Below are positions 1 through 9,769 of a stretch of 64,000 bases of DNA, one piece after another. The DNA comes from Spirosoma sp. 48-14. Lineage in GTDB: Bacteria; Bacteroidota; Bacteroidia; Cytophagales; Spirosomataceae. The translations under genes and the position numbers were made by a program. Within the stretch, counting starts at the first letter, position 1, and each line of letters opens with the position of its first letter. The DNA is taken from positions 265,382-329,381 of the forward strand of contig NZ_MKUD01000045.1 of assembly GCF_001898575.1 (NCBI RefSeq). Direction: 5' to 3'. The notes under the pieces were generated by a model. The model was not told the origin of the DNA. It saw only the letters and a list, made by a program, of their open reading frames with translations, and made no database searches.

Positions 1-1
1 C

Positions 2-214
2 CGCAAGTTTGCCGCCGACGATCGACGGAAGGTTTTCATTATACCCAACACGGAAACGATCATGGCGTTGCTGGAACCCCTTTACCGAGACTTCCGCAGC
101 CAGTCGCAACAGCTTCTGGCTTCCTTTTCGGACGAGGAGCGTGCCATCATTGACACCTATTTTACAAAAGCGATTGCCCTGATGAATGAAATGATTGACT
201 TGTTGAATGATTGA
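2..214 (+). CDS. C-terminal end of a probable MarR-family transcriptional regulator (truncated by window edge)
   Basis: Frame 2 reads RKFAADDRRKVFIIPNTETIMALLEPLYRDFRSQSQQLLASFSDEERAIIDTYFTKAIALMNEMIDLLND*; resembles the C-terminal dimerisation helices of MarR proteins. Confidence 0.55.
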   Translation, partial: RKFAADDRRKVFIIPNTETIMALLEPLYRDFRSQSQQLLASFSDEERAIIDTYFTKAIALMNEMIDLLND

Positions 215-296
215 CTTGTCGATTGACAGAGTGAAACATATACAGTATTCCATACAACCATTCAACAATTCAACCATTCAATCATTCGACCCTTAC

Positions 297-2924
297 ATGA
301 ACCATTACACCATTGATTTTCAACATATAGACAGAACAAAGCTCAACGTTGTCGGGGGCAAAGGGGCTAACCTGGGAGAGTTGTCTCGGATGCCGGGCAT
401 AAACGTACCCGCAGGCTTTTGCATAACGACGGAAGCCTATAACGAGCTTGTGGCACAGAACGAAACTGCCCATTCACTGCTCAGCCAACTGGCGCTTCTA
501 TCCATCGACAAGCGGAATGAGATCAGTGCACTCAGCGCCCAACTCCGCGCGGCTATTGAAGCCATTCCCATTCCCCAGGCTCTGGCCGGAGCGATTACGG
601 AACACCTCAAAACGTATGGTGAACAGGAGGCTTATGCGGTACGGTCCAGCGCCACCGCCGAGGATTTGCCTACCGCTTCCTTTGCCGGTCAGCAGGATAC
701 GTATCTTAATATCATTGGTGCGGAAGCCATTCTACGGCATATGAGTAAATGCTGGGCATCGCTGTTCACCGAGCGGGCCGTAACCTACCGCATTCAGCAT
801 GGCTTCGACCACCGCAACATCCGGCTGGCGGTGGTGGTTCAGAAGATGGTTTTTCCGCAGACAGCGGGCATTCTGTTTACGGCCGATCCGGTTTCGGGTA
901 ATCGTAAGATCGTATCCATCGACGCCAGTTTCGGACTTGGTGAAGCCTTGGTCGCGGGTCTGGTCAATGCTGATACGTATAAAGTGCGTAATGGCGAAGT
1001 GATCGAGAAAAAAATCCCGGCTAAGAAACTGGCTATTTATGCTGCCGAAAAGGGGGGCACAATCGAAAAAGCCGTTGAAGCAGAGCAACAATACCAGTCA
1101 GCGCTAACGGACGAGCAGGTTTTGCAGTTAGAACGCATCGGCCGTACAGTTGAAGCCCATTTCGGCCAGTCGCAGGACATCGAATGGTGTCTAGTAGACC
1201 AGTCGGTTTACGTTGTCCAGAGTCGGCCCATCACGACTTTGTTTCCCCTCCCGGAAGTGGCTGATAAAGCCCCCCATGTGTATGTATCGGTTGGACACCA
1301 GCAAATGATGACCGATGCCATGAAGCCGTTAGGCATAGCTATGTGGCAACTGACGGCGGGCCGACCGATGCCCACGGCGGGTGGACGGATTTTCGTGGAT
1401 GTGGCCGATGATCTGGCATCGCCTGTCAAACGACACATGCTGGTTAATGTATTAGGCAAATCGGACCCGCTTATCAGAGACGCGTTTATGACCCTGCTGG
1501 AGCGTGGCGATTTCATCAAATCGGTGCCAGAGCAGCCGGAAGCGGTTCCAGCCCAAAGTCCTCCAGGCCCACCGCCCGTCGATTACCAAACCCTGGCCGA
1601 CTACGATCCGGCTATTGTTTCGGAATTGATCGGTCGCAGTGAAACAGCCATAGCGGAACTAAAACAGGCGATTCAATCAAAATCGGGCACAGACCTGATC
1701 GATTTTATTCAGGAAACAACCCAACAGTCGAAACGAGGTGCGGCTGATTCGCAAAGTTTCGGGGTTATCATGACAGGCATGAACGCGGCCTCCTGGCTCA
1801 ACGAACATATGGAGATGTGGTTGGGTGAAAAAGCCGTAGCCGACACACTGACGCAATCGGTGCCGAACAATATCACATCCGAAATGGGACTGGCCTTGCT
1901 GGATGTGGCCGATGCCATTCGCCCTTATCCTGACGTAATTGCCTATTTACAACGGGGTAACCTTGCGCAGGAACAAGACGCTCATTTCCTGGATGAGCTG
2001 GCTACGGTGGCCGGTGGACCAGAAGCCCGTAACGCCATCAACATTTTTCTGACCAGATACGGCATGCGATGTGCCGGAGAAATCGACATTACGAGACCCC
2101 GATGGAGCGAAAAACCGGCTACGCTTATCCCGCTGATTCTAAGCAACATCAAAAACTTTGAACCGGGCGAAAGTAGTCGGCGGTTTGAGCGGGGGTTGCG
2201 GGAAGCGATGGCCAAAAAACAGGAGATTCTGGCCCGGCTGAAGCAATTACCGGATGGCGACGAGAAAGTGAACGAAACGAGCCGCATGATCGACCTGGTT
2301 CGTAACCTGGCCGGGTATCGGGAGTATCCTAAATACGGCATCGTCAGTCGCTATTTCGTTTTTAAACAGGCGCTGTTAAAAGAAGCCGGGCGACTCGTGC
2401 AGGCGGGCGTTCTTCACGAAAAAGAAGACCTGTTTTACCTCAGATTGGACGAACTCCGCGAAGTCATCCGCACCCATACGCTGGGCTATGACCTGATCAA
2501 TCAGCGAAAAGACGACTACAAACGCTTTGAAAAACTAACACCTCCACGGGTGATGACATCCGACGGTGAAATCATTACGGGTCAGTACAAACGCGACAAT
2601 CTCCCGGCCGATGCTATTGTCGGATTACCCGTTTCGGCGGGCGTGATTGAGGGACGGGCGCGGGTCATTCTGAAGATGGAAGATGCCGAGCTGGAAGAAG
2701 GCGATATTCTCGTCACGCCCTTTACCGACCCGAGCTGGACACCCCTGTTTGTCGCCATCAAAGGGCTGGTTACTGAAGTCGGTGGCCTGATGACCCACGG
2801 AGCCGTTATAGCCCGTGAGTATGGCTTACCCGCCGTTGTGGGCATCGATCAGGCAACGAAGTTGATCAAAGATGAGCAACGAATCCGGCTAAACGGCACC
2901 GAGGGGTATATTGAAATCCTGTAA
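297..2924 (+). CDS. rph: Rifamycin-inactivating phosphotransferase-like PEP-synthase family protein
   Basis: N-term VVGGKGANLGELSRMPGINVPAGFCITTEAYN, AVRSSATAEDLPTASFAGQQDTYLNIIG, VAHQQMMTDAMKPLG-like VGHQQMMTDAMKPLG, and C-term swivelling-His motif GGLMTHGAVIAREYGLPAVVG. Start set at internal Met (297). Confidence 0.85.
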   Translation: MNHYTIDFQHIDRTKLNVVGGKGANLGELSRMPGINVPAGFCITTEAYNELVAQNETAHSLLSQLALLSIDKRNEISALSAQLRAAIEAIPIPQALAGAITEHLKTYGEQEAYAVRSSATAEDLPTASFAGQQDTYLNIIGAEAILRHMSKCWASLFTERAVTYRIQHGFDHRNIRLAVVVQKMVFPQTAGILFTADPVSGNRKIVSIDASFGLGEALVAGLVNADTYKVRNGEVIEKKIPAKKLAIYAAEKGGTIEKAVEAEQQYQSALTDEQVLQLERIGRTVEAHFGQSQDIEWCLVDQSVYVVQSRPITTLFPLPEVADKAPHVYVSVGHQQMMTDAMKPLGIAMWQLTAGRPMPTAGGRIFVDVADDLASPVKRHMLVNVLGKSDPLIRDAFMTLLERGDFIKSVPEQPEAVPAQSPPGPPPVDYQTLADYDPAIVSELIGRSETAIAELKQAIQSKSGTDLIDFIQETTQQSKRGAADSQSFGVIMTGMNAASWLNEHMEMWLGEKAVADTLTQSVPNNITSEMGLALLDVADAIRPYPDVIAYLQRGNLAQEQDAHFLDELATVAGGPEARNAINIFLTRYGMRCAGEIDITRPRWSEKPATLIPLILSNIKNFEPGESSRRFERGLREAMAKKQEILARLKQLPDGDEKVNETSRMIDLVRNLAGYREYPKYGIVSRYFVFKQALLKEAGRLVQAGVLHEKEDLFYLRLDELREVIRTHTLGYDLINQRKDDYKRFEKLTPPRVMTSDGEIITGQYKRDNLPADAIVGLPVSAGVIEGRARVILKMEDAELEEGDILVTPFTDPSWTPLFVAIKGLVTEVGGLMTHGAVIAREYGLPAVVGIDQATKLIKDEQRIRLNGTEGYIEIL

Positions 2925-2985
2925 GCCGGAGAGGGTATAAGTCTTTTTGAAAGCTGAACCTGTTTTAATTTTTTTGCGATAGACG

Positions 2986-3072
2986 TTTTTGTCATTGCGA
3001 CGCAGGAGCAATCTTCGGACACTCATAAAAGCTACTATTCCGAAGATTGCTCCTGCGTCGCAATGACAAAAA
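2986..3072. repeat. Long perfect inverted repeat (34-bp arms) forming an intergenic hairpin
   Basis: tttttgtcattgcgacgcaggagcaatcttcgga (2986-3019) is the exact reverse complement of 3039-3072. Confidence 0.9.
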
Positions 3073-3311
3073 ACACACTTGCTGTAGCCCAGTTTCAGAA
3101 AGTTAATCCAGGTTCGCTGTTAAAACCTTCCATAATCAAATCATAATGAATGTTTTTATCTTCCCGGCGGACCGGTCGGGATGAAAAAAAGACATTGATA
3201 AAACGTTTCTCCCATTTAGCCTGCTTTTGCAGCTTCTTATCCAAAAACGCGTCCTTGTATCGTGTCATTGGCTGGTAACGGCTGATAATACGATACAACG
3301 AATCGTCAATC

Positions 3312-5066
3312 ATGCGAATAATCCGTAAACGCCTTCTTTACCTCTCGCTTCTGTTTTTATCGTCCTTCATCAGCATTGCCCAACAAACAGTCAGCACAAA
3401 AGCCAATGACGCAACCAGCCCATACGACATTCAGGATAACGTATTGATTACTACCCAGGATGGAGCCAGCATATCGGCAATGGTTGTCCGAAAGAAAGGC
3501 GTAACCGAGCCCCTGCCCGTCGTCCTACAGTTTACGATTTATGTACGGGATAAAGGACGAGACATGAAGTCGTTGAAAGAGTCGGCCGACCGGGGGTATG
3601 TGGGCGTCATTGCCTATACCCGCGGAAAACGGTTTAGTCCCAACGCCATCTATCCGTATGAACATGAAGCAACCGACACCTACGACGTAATCGACTGGAT
3701 TAGCCGACAGCCCTGGTGCAACGGCAGCGTCGGTATGTTTGGCGGCAGCTATAACGGTTTCTCGCAATGGGCAGCCTGCAAAAAACTACACCCTGCCCTT
3801 AAAACCATCGTACCGTATGTAGCCAACCGGCCGGGCATGGGGTTGCCGATGGAGAACAACGTATTCGTCAATCCTAATTACGAATGGTCGTTCTATGTAG
3901 GCAACAACAAATACCTCGACACCCTGGTCGGCAATGACCGGAAGCGGTTCCGAAAAATGATGTTCGACTGGTGGCAAAGTGGTGTGGCTTACAACAGGAT
4001 GGATAGCCTCGACGGAACGCCCAACAAGTGGTTTCAGCGCTGGATCAGCCACCCCAACTTCGACCGCTACTGGCAGAAAATGGCACCCTACGAACGTGAT
4101 TTTGCCAGCATAAACATCCCCATTCTGGCTTTCGACGGCTACTATAACGACTCCCAGAATTCGAGTCTGTATTACCTGCGGGAGCTTCAGAAGTATGCCC
4201 CCCAAACACCCTGTTACCTGGTCATTGGTCCTTACGGCCATTTTGGAACACAGATTGGTGGCGAGCGCGTAATCAATGGCTATTCGGTCGATTCGGTTGC
4301 GTTGTTCGACATCAAAAAAATAACCTATCAGTGGTTCGACCACATCCTGAAACAGGGACCAAAGCCTGAAATGCTGGCCGATAAAATCAATTACGAAGTG
4401 ATGGGTGCCAATAGCTGGCGTAGTGCGCCTTCGCTCGACAAGATGCACAATGCCTACTTAACCTTTTACCTGACCGACCAGAAAACAGGCGATTTTTATG
4501 CCTTACGCCCTACGAAGCCCGCTAAAACAGGCTATTTGTCGCAGCAGGTTGATTTCGCAGACCGGCAAACCAGCACTAACAACTACTACCCCGACCCCAT
4601 TTCGCGGAAAGAGATCGACACCAGCAATGGGTTTGTTTTCATCAGCGAACCGTTGTCGGAGTCGATGCTCATCAATGGCTCCTTTCTGGCCCAACTGAAT
4701 ATCAGCATCAACAAAAAGGATGTAGACCTTGGCGTTACACTTTACGAACTGACTCCGGCTGGCGATTACTTTCACCTGTCGTATTACATCGGTCGGGCGA
4801 GTTATGCAAACGACATCACCAAACGAACCTTGCTGACACCTAATGCCCAAACGACCATTGACGTATCAAACACGCACCTGGTCAGTAAACAACTGAGCAA
4901 AGGCAGTCGGCTGGTGGTGGCGATCAACGTCAACAAAAATCCCTTTTCGCAACTGAACTATGGGACCGGCAACGACGTAAGCACGGAGTCCATACACGAT
5001 GCCAAAGAGCCGCTACGAATAAACTGGTACACGAACAGCTACATCCGCATACCAGTCTGGCGATGA
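3312..5066 (+). CDS. CocE/NonD family hydrolase (X-Pro dipeptidyl-peptidase-like), secreted
   Basis: Signal peptide MRIIRKRLLYLSLLFLSSFISIAQ; nucleophile motif GMFGGSYNGFSQW; C-terminal jelly-roll region. Confidence 0.85.
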   Translation: MRIIRKRLLYLSLLFLSSFISIAQQTVSTKANDATSPYDIQDNVLITTQDGASISAMVVRKKGVTEPLPVVLQFTIYVRDKGRDMKSLKESADRGYVGVIAYTRGKRFSPNAIYPYEHEATDTYDVIDWISRQPWCNGSVGMFGGSYNGFSQWAACKKLHPALKTIVPYVANRPGMGLPMENNVFVNPNYEWSFYVGNNKYLDTLVGNDRKRFRKMMFDWWQSGVAYNRMDSLDGTPNKWFQRWISHPNFDRYWQKMAPYERDFASINIPILAFDGYYNDSQNSSLYYLRELQKYAPQTPCYLVIGPYGHFGTQIGGERVINGYSVDSVALFDIKKITYQWFDHILKQGPKPEMLADKINYEVMGANSWRSAPSLDKMHNAYLTFYLTDQKTGDFYALRPTKPAKTGYLSQQVDFADRQTSTNNYYPDPISRKEIDTSNGFVFISEPLSESMLINGSFLAQLNISINKKDVDLGVTLYELTPAGDYFHLSYYIGRASYANDITKRTLLTPNAQTTIDVSNTHLVSKQLSKGSRLVVAINVNKNPFSQLNYGTGNDVSTESIHDAKEPLRINWYTNSYIRIPVWR

Positions 5067-5090
5067 TGTTCGTCTGCGCGAATGGCGACT

Positions 5091-6518
5091 TTACCGCCAC
5101 CCGCCACCCAAAGATCGGTAGACGTCGACCATGGCACTAAGCCGCTGTCGTTTGATATCGGCTACGGCCAGCTCGGCCTGAAGGGCATTGCTCTGGGCCG
5201 TGATGACTTCCAGATAGGTTGCCATTCCACTTTTGAACAGTAGTTTGGCATTGTTGATGGCCCCCTGCAAGGTTTGGGCACGTGCCGTGGCAATCCGTTC
5301 CTGCTCCTGTACTTTCTCGTGCCGCACCAGCGCGTTCGATACGTCGGTGACGGCCGTATTCAAACTCTGCCGAAACTGAACCAATGCGGCCTCCCGCTGA
5401 ATCTGACTCACTTCCAGTTGGGTTCGAAGCTGACGACGCTGGAATATGGGTTGTACCAGACCAGCCGCCAGGTTATAGAACAGGGAGTTGGGTAGTGCAA
5501 ACCAGTTGCTGGCCTGAAAGGAATTTAGACCAGCACTACCGGTGATAGTCAGAGCGGGATACAGACTCGCTTCGGCCACACCAGCCCGGGCATTGGCAGC
5601 CACCAGGCTCAATTCACTCACCCGAACATCGGGTCGGTTGGCCAGCAACTGGGCCGGTACGCCCGTCAGCAACGTATCCGCCACCGGGTAGGTGGCGAGT
5701 CGGCTGCTACGGGCAATGGTGCCGGGCCAGTCGCCCAGTAGTTGCCGGATTCCGTTCTGTTCAATCGCCAGCGCCTGTTCCAGCTGCGACCGAAGCAGAT
5801 CGGCATTCTGACGCTGGGCTTCGGCCTGTTGCACCGCCAATTCGGTTACGTCGCCCGACTGTTTCTGAAGTCGGATCAGCCGCACAATGGAATCCCCCAG
5901 GGCAACGTTCCGCTTTGCAATCTCCAGTTGAGCGTCGAGCAGCAAGACGTTGAAGTAGCCCGTTGCTACGCTGGCTACCAGATTCGTACGCACCGCTTTG
6001 GCCGCTTCTTCGGTTTGCAGGAATTGGGCCCGTGTGGCTTCATTCTGCCGCCGGATGCGTCCCCAGATGTCGGCCTCCCAGGATAACGCCAGGTTGGCCG
6101 AGTAGTCTTCCAGATGCCGGGTACCAATAAAATTTTCCAGGCTCAGACCGTTCAGGCTGTTACGCGAGGGCGTAACGGTCGATGCAGCTACTTGCCCGTT
6201 GACGGCAGGTAACAGCGCATAGCGTGTCTGCCGAACATAGGCCTGATTTTCCTCGATTCGTTTGATAGCTACCTGTAAATCGAAGTTGTTCGTCAGCGCC
6301 GTGCTGATCAGGTTCTGCAAGTCGGTATCCCGAAAAAACTGCCGCCAAGGCATCAGCGCTACGCTGGACGTGTCGACCAATGGGCGCTCTGCGTATTGTT
6401 CCGGTAGCTGAACGGTCGGGCGTCGGTAGTTCTGCCCTACTTTACAGCCCGAAACGAGCAGGGTAAGTATGAGTATGCCAATGAAAAGGCGAGACGACGA
6501 AAAATAAGGTCGTGTCAT
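5091..6518 (-). CDS. RND efflux outer membrane lipoprotein (NodT/TolC family)
   Basis: Lipobox LLVSGC, KVGQNYRRPTVQLPEQY, SWEADIWGRIRRQNEATRAQ; adjacent to RND pump. Confidence 0.93.
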   Translation of the reverse strand: MTRPYFSSSRLFIGILILTLLVSGCKVGQNYRRPTVQLPEQYAERPLVDTSSVALMPWRQFFRDTDLQNLISTALTNNFDLQVAIKRIEENQAYVRQTRYALLPAVNGQVAASTVTPSRNSLNGLSLENFIGTRHLEDYSANLALSWEADIWGRIRRQNEATRAQFLQTEEAAKAVRTNLVASVATGYFNVLLLDAQLEIAKRNVALGDSIVRLIRLQKQSGDVTELAVQQAEAQRQNADLLRSQLEQALAIEQNGIRQLLGDWPGTIARSSRLATYPVADTLLTGVPAQLLANRPDVRVSELSLVAANARAGVAEASLYPALTITGSAGLNSFQASNWFALPNSLFYNLAAGLVQPIFQRRQLRTQLEVSQIQREAALVQFRQSLNTAVTDVSNALVRHEKVQEQERIATARAQTLQGAINNAKLLFKSGMATYLEVITAQSNALQAELAVADIKRQRLSAMVDVYRSLGGGWR

Positions 6519-6521
6519 GAT

Positions 6522-9500
6522 TTAATTACGAGTTATGGGGTGGCTGGCGAAGGCTTCTTCGGCCAGCGCTTTGCGTTCTTCGGGCGTTTTAGGCCGTTTG
6601 ATCTTCTCCTGAATCCCCTGAAAAATGACAAACAGCACAGGAATGATAAACAGCCCCAGCAGAACGCCGGTCAGCATTCCCCCCGCCGTACCGATGCTAA
6701 TTGAGTGATTTCCCTTGGCCGATGCGCCCGTGGCTCCCATCAGCGGAATCAGACCGACGATAAACGCAAACGAAGTCATCAGAATCGGGCGTAGCCGTAG
6801 CCGGGCCGCATCGAGCGCCGATGCCAGCAGACCCATCCCCGCCTGTCGGCGCTGGGTGGCGTATTCAACAATCAGAATCGCATTTTTCGCCAGCAACCCA
6901 ATAAGCATAATCAGACCGACCTGCACGTAAATGTTGTTGTCGATACCTGCCAGATTGATAAACAGGAACACGCCCAGAATCCCCGTCGGAATGGAGAGCA
7001 GCACCGCCCAGGGCAATACGTAGCTTTCGTACTGAGCCGCCAGCAGAAAATAGACAAAGACCAGGCTAAGCCCGAAAATCAGACTCGACTGACCACCAGC
7101 CGCAATTTCTTCCCGCGTCATGCCCGTCCACTCGTAGGTGTAGCCCACGGGTAGTTTGGTCTTCGCCACTTCCTCCACCGCCCGGATGGCATCGCCCGTG
7201 CTGTAGCCCGGCTTAGCCTGTCCGTTGATGGCCACCGAAGTGAAGAGGTTGTTACGGGTGATGGCTTCGGGTCCGTATACGCGTTTCAACCTAGCCACCG
7301 TCGTCATGGGGACCATCTGACCAACGGAGTTTTTCACGTAAATACTGTTCAGCGACGCCGGATCGGCCCGATACGGCGCGTCGGCCTGGGCAATAACGCG
7401 GTAGAATTTACCAAATCGGTTGAAGTCCGACGCGAACGAACTACCGTAGTATACCTGCATCGTTTGCAGAATATCATTGGTCGAAATGCCGAGCTGCTTG
7501 GCTTTCTTCACGTCCAGTTCCAGTTCGAACTGGGGCGTCTGCGTGTCGAAGGTCGTGAAAGCAGCTGCGATTTCGGGGCGTTTTTGCAGTTCTTCGATGA
7601 AGGCATTGGCCGTCGCGCTGAGCTTGTCGAGCTTACCGCCAGTCCGATCCTGCAACAGCAATTCAAACCCATCCACGTTACTGAAACCCGGCACCGTAGG
7701 CATGGTAAACACATCGACCCGGCCTTCTTCCACACCCGCTACCTGCCTGCTCACCGTATCGACCACCTGCTGCAACTCTTTCACGGCACCCCGCTCTTCA
7801 TACGGTTTCATCTTGACGAATCCGGCCGCATAGGACGGACTTGCCGAGTTGGCGATCATGTTGAATCCGCTGATTTCAATATGCTGCTCAACGGCCTGCG
7901 TTTTGTGCAGAATCCCTTCAATTTTATCGGCCACTTTCTGCGTTCGCTGTAGGGATGCCCCCGCCGGAAGCTTCAGCGAATACGCGATGAACCCCTGATC
8001 TTCGGAAGGAATAAAACCCGTAGGCGTGGTCCGCATCAGGAAAACGGTTAGGGCCGTTACCAGCGCCAATCCGCTTAACCCAACCCATTTATTCTGAATC
8101 AGAAACCGCAGGCTACCCACGTATTTGTTTGTCAGCGATGCAAAACCCGCGTTGAAGGCATCGAAGAAGCGGTTCAGAAATCCTTTTTTCGGATGATGCG
8201 TATCGTCGCCATGCGGATTTTTCAGCAGTAGGGCGCATAAAGCCGGACTCAGCGTTAGCGCATTGACCGCCGAAATCAGAATGGCGATGGCTAGCGTGAA
8301 TGCAAACTGCTGGTAGAAAACCCCTGCCGGACCGTTCATAAACCCGACTGGCACGAACACGGCGGCCATGACCAGCGTAATAGAGACGATAGCTCCCGAA
8401 ATTTCCTGCATGGACTGGAGCGTGGCCGACCGGGCCGACTGCCGACTCTTTTCCATTTTGGCGTGAACCGCTTCAACCACGACAATCGCATCATCGACCA
8501 CAATCCCAATGGCCAGCACCAGCGCGAAGAGCGTCAGCAGGTTGATCGTAAAGCCGAACAGTTGCATGAAAAAGAACGTACCGATAATGGCCACCGGCAC
8601 CGCAATGGCCGGAATGAGCGTTGAACGGAAGTCCTGCAAAAACAGAAACACCACGATGAACACCAGAATAAACGCTTCGATCAGTGTGTGCGTCACCTGG
8701 TCGATGGATTCGTCCAGAAACGTTTTGGTGCTATAGCCAATGGTGTAGTTGATCCCTTTAGGAAACGCCCCGGCGGCTTTGTCCATGATTGCCAGAATAG
8801 CCACCTGGATGTCGTTGGCATTCGATCCCGCCATCTGGTTGATGGCGATTCCGACACTGGGTTTCCCATTCACCCTGGTATCACCACTGTACGTAAACGA
8901 CCCAAATTCAATCCGTGCTACGTCCTTGAGCTGCACCATCGACCCATCGGCGTTGGCTTTCAGGATAATGTTTTCGTACTGCTCCGGCTGGTTGAGTTTA
9001 CCCTTGTATTTAATGACGTACTCAAAAGCTTCCTCACTTTTCTCCCCGATTTTACCGGGGGCTGCTTCCAGATTCTGCTCCCGAATGGCGCCAATAACCT
9101 CCTGGGGCGACAAACCGAGCGCCACCAGCCGATCTGGCTTTAGCCAGATTCGCATGGAGTAATCCTTCACACCGAAGACCATCACCTGCCCTACCCCATT
9201 CACCCGCTGTAACTCTGGAATCAGGTTAATTTTGGCATAGTTCTGCAAAAACGTTTCGTCATAAACGGCCGCATTGCTGTTCAGGTTGAGGATCATGATC
9301 ATGCTGTTCTGCTGTTTCTGCGTCGAAATACCAGCCTGAATCACTTCGGTAGGCAGCAGACTCGTCGCTTTGGCAACCCGGTTCTGCACGTTTACAGCAG
9401 CCAGGTCGGGGTTGGTGCCCAGCTTGAAATAAATGTTGATCGCCACCGACCCATCGTTACCCGACGACGACGTCATATAGGTCATGTTTTCGACCCCGTT

Positions 9501-9707
9501 GATAGCCTCTTCGAGCGGTGTCGCCACGGAGCGGGCCACCACTTCGGCATTGGCACCGGGATACGATGCGGCTACCTGCACACTGGGTGGGGCGATTTCG
9601 GGAAACTGCGTGACGGGTAGTGTCACCAGAGAAATCCCTCCCAGAATGACCAGCAATATGGAAATAACTGTGGCCAGAACCGGGCGTTCGATGAATAATT
9701 TAAGCAT
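6522..9707 (-). CDS. RND efflux permease (HAE1/AcrB-like)
   Basis: 1061 aa; MLKLFIERPVLATVISILLVILGGISLVTLPVTQFPEIAPPSVQV; GIVVDDAIVVVEAV; GLLAKNAILIVEYA. Confidence 0.96.
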   Translation of the reverse strand: MLKLFIERPVLATVISILLVILGGISLVTLPVTQFPEIAPPSVQVAASYPGANAEVVARSVATPLEEAINGVENMTYMTSSSGNDGSVAINIYFKLGTNPDLAAVNVQNRVAKATSLLPTEVIQAGISTQKQQNSMIMILNLNSNAAVYDETFLQNYAKINLIPELQRVNGVGQVMVFGVKDYSMRIWLKPDRLVALGLSPQEVIGAIREQNLEAAPGKIGEKSEEAFEYVIKYKGKLNQPEQYENIILKANADGSMVQLKDVARIEFGSFTYSGDTRVNGKPSVGIAINQMAGSNANDIQVAILAIMDKAAGAFPKGINYTIGYSTKTFLDESIDQVTHTLIEAFILVFIVVFLFLQDFRSTLIPAIAVPVAIIGTFFFMQLFGFTINLLTLFALVLAIGIVVDDAIVVVEAVHAKMEKSRQSARSATLQSMQEISGAIVSITLVMAAVFVPVGFMNGPAGVFYQQFAFTLAIAILISAVNALTLSPALCALLLKNPHGDDTHHPKKGFLNRFFDAFNAGFASLTNKYVGSLRFLIQNKWVGLSGLALVTALTVFLMRTTPTGFIPSEDQGFIAYSLKLPAGASLQRTQKVADKIEGILHKTQAVEQHIEISGFNMIANSASPSYAAGFVKMKPYEERGAVKELQQVVDTVSRQVAGVEEGRVDVFTMPTVPGFSNVDGFELLLQDRTGGKLDKLSATANAFIEELQKRPEIAAAFTTFDTQTPQFELELDVKKAKQLGISTNDILQTMQVYYGSSFASDFNRFGKFYRVIAQADAPYRADPASLNSIYVKNSVGQMVPMTTVARLKRVYGPEAITRNNLFTSVAINGQAKPGYSTGDAIRAVEEVAKTKLPVGYTYEWTGMTREEIAAGGQSSLIFGLSLVFVYFLLAAQYESYVLPWAVLLSIPTGILGVFLFINLAGIDNNIYVQVGLIMLIGLLAKNAILIVEYATQRRQAGMGLLASALDAARLRLRPILMTSFAFIVGLIPLMGATGASAKGNHSISIGTAGGMLTGVLLGLFIIPVLFVIFQGIQEKIKRPKTPEERKALAEEAFASHPITRN

Positions 9708-9769
9708 AGTTTTACCAGAAACGGGCCAATTAGATCAGGTTGATCAGCCCGATGAATGGATCTGAATTC

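Noticed and set aside
236-296. Repeated ttcaaccattca words before rph
   Set aside because: Simple AT-rich direct repeats in the 5' region; too degenerate to claim a regulatory function.
3786-4448. 220-aa antisense ORF opposite the CocE-like hydrolase
   Set aside because: Lies entirely within a convincing CDS on the other strand and has no recognisable motif.
7464-7952. 162-aa plus-strand ORF inside the RND permease
   Set aside because: Antisense shadow of the AcrB-like gene; no independent support.
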